A DNA stretch of 64,000 nucleotides from CAYUST01 sp964447535 (lineage in GTDB: Bacteria; Patescibacteriota; Gracilibacteria; Absconditabacterales; Absconditicoccaceae). Position numbers and translations under genes: made by a program. The notes under the pieces are model-generated. The model worked only from the letters and a program-made list of their open reading frames with translations. It had not been told where the DNA came from and searched no databases. Location of the stretch: assembly GCA_964447535.1 (NCBI GenBank), contig CAYUST010000006.1, positions 20,236-84,235 of the forward strand. The letters are read 5' to 3'. Below, one piece after another: positions 63,752 through 64,000 of the stretch (position 1 is its first letter; each line of letters opens with the position of its first letter).

Positions 63752-63933
63752 TCATTCTGAGCGCAGCGAAGAATCCAGGCAAATAAAAAGAAGGAACTAC
63801 TCCTTCTTTTTTTGTATTCTCATAATTCTGACGCTGAGTGCAACGAAGCGGAAGTCCCTAAAGGGATAGTAAATCCAGGAAATATTCCATTTTTATGTTT
63901 TCCTGGATCCTTCGGTTTCACCTCAGGATGACA
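63752..63933. repeat. Cluster of dispersed repeats, family A
   Basis: Three copies occur in 180 bases: TCATTCTGAGCGCAGCGAAG plus AATCCAGG at 63752-63780, a longer diverged copy at 63822-63880, and an inverted copy (CCTGGATCCTTCGG to AGGATGACA) at 63899-63933. The first is followed by the M42 terminator. Confidence 0.65.
63785..63813 (+). terminator. Terminator of the M42 gene
   Basis: AAGAAGGA / TCCTTCTT arms with a 5-base loop and a run of seven T. Confidence 0.85.
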
Positions 63934-63945
63934 TCCTTTTTCTCT

Positions 63946-64000
63946 TTACTCTTCCACCAGTTCTGTACCGTAGTGCATCGCTGAGTAGATGTAGTTATTT
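63946..64000 (-). CDS. 3' end of a gene cut by the window edge
   Basis: On the - strand the last 17 codons of an open frame read NNYIYSAMHYGTELVEE and end in TAA at 63946. Too little is present to name a family. Confidence 0.35.
   Translation of the reverse strand, partial: NNYIYSAMHYGTELVEE

Noticed and set aside
1..64000. tRNA or rRNA genes
   Set aside because: No T-loop (GTTCGAATC-like) context with a plausible cloverleaf and no rRNA-like stretch was seen by eye; a tRNAscan/Infernal run would be decisive.

Overview
This window comes from a bacterium that reads UGA as glycine (translation table 25). That code is known from the candidate phyla Gracilibacteria and Absconditabacteria (SR1) of the Patescibacteria/CPR. 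Read with the standard code nearly every gene is broken. Read with UGA as Gly and only UAA/UAG as stops, the pieces join into full-length proteins, and the UGA codons fall on invariant glycines: the P-loop of CTP synthase, the Walker A of an ABC exporter, the DGDADR loop of a phosphomannomutase and the glycine-rich loop of FtsZ. All coordinates here use that code. No rRNA, tRNA or CRISPR array was seen. I cannot choose between the two phyla from this window.

Layout. 1-5 kb: a membrane/exported gene pair, a HEPN-like gene and a VirD4/TraD-like ATPase with a C-terminal S1-like domain. 5-13 kb: GNAT, metG, a PcfJ-like protein, thioredoxin, an AbiEi-like regulator and pyrG. 13-20 kb: hypotheticals, a P-loop kinase, an ABC exporter and a secreted amidase-SpoIID fusion. 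20-25 kb: a dnaE fragment holding only the PHP region, a second HEPN gene, a CsaA-like tRNA-binding protein, a histidine phosphatase, an HD protein and galE. 25-33 kb: a DEAD-box helicase, two membrane channel-like proteins, a glycosyltransferase and a second, larger VirD4-like ATPase. 33-43 kb: tsaC, a probable small RNA/peptide gene, atpC, ftsZ-ftsA, a nucleotidyltransferase, dnaN, a SIMPL protein, a glycosyltransferase, uppS and an M20 peptidase. 44-51 kb: three tandem hairpin units, a 1,301-residue protein of unknown function, a TIM-barrel protein, a degenerate PriA-like protein and trpS. 52-61 kb: a surface-protein island. 61-64 kb: phosphomannomutase, an M42 peptidase and a partial gene.

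The surface island is the most unusual part. Two exported proteins (51944-54022 and 58943-60316) have different middles, one with seven Cys-rich CDDGN repeats and one Pro/Glu-rich, but share a C-terminal membrane segment followed by YDV...VRYR. This may be an undescribed anchor or sorting tail. Between them, on the other strand, is a 1,105-residue protein with HYR-like modules, a dockerin-like segment and a Bacteroidota-style T9SS C-terminal domain. It has no UGA codon at all and looks recently acquired, perhaps from a Bacteroidota host or prey. A DUF916-like membrane protein and a WxL-like surface protein complete the island.

Spacers carry strong TTGACA-N17-TATAAT promoters, GC-rich hairpin terminators and at least three families of short dispersed repeats.
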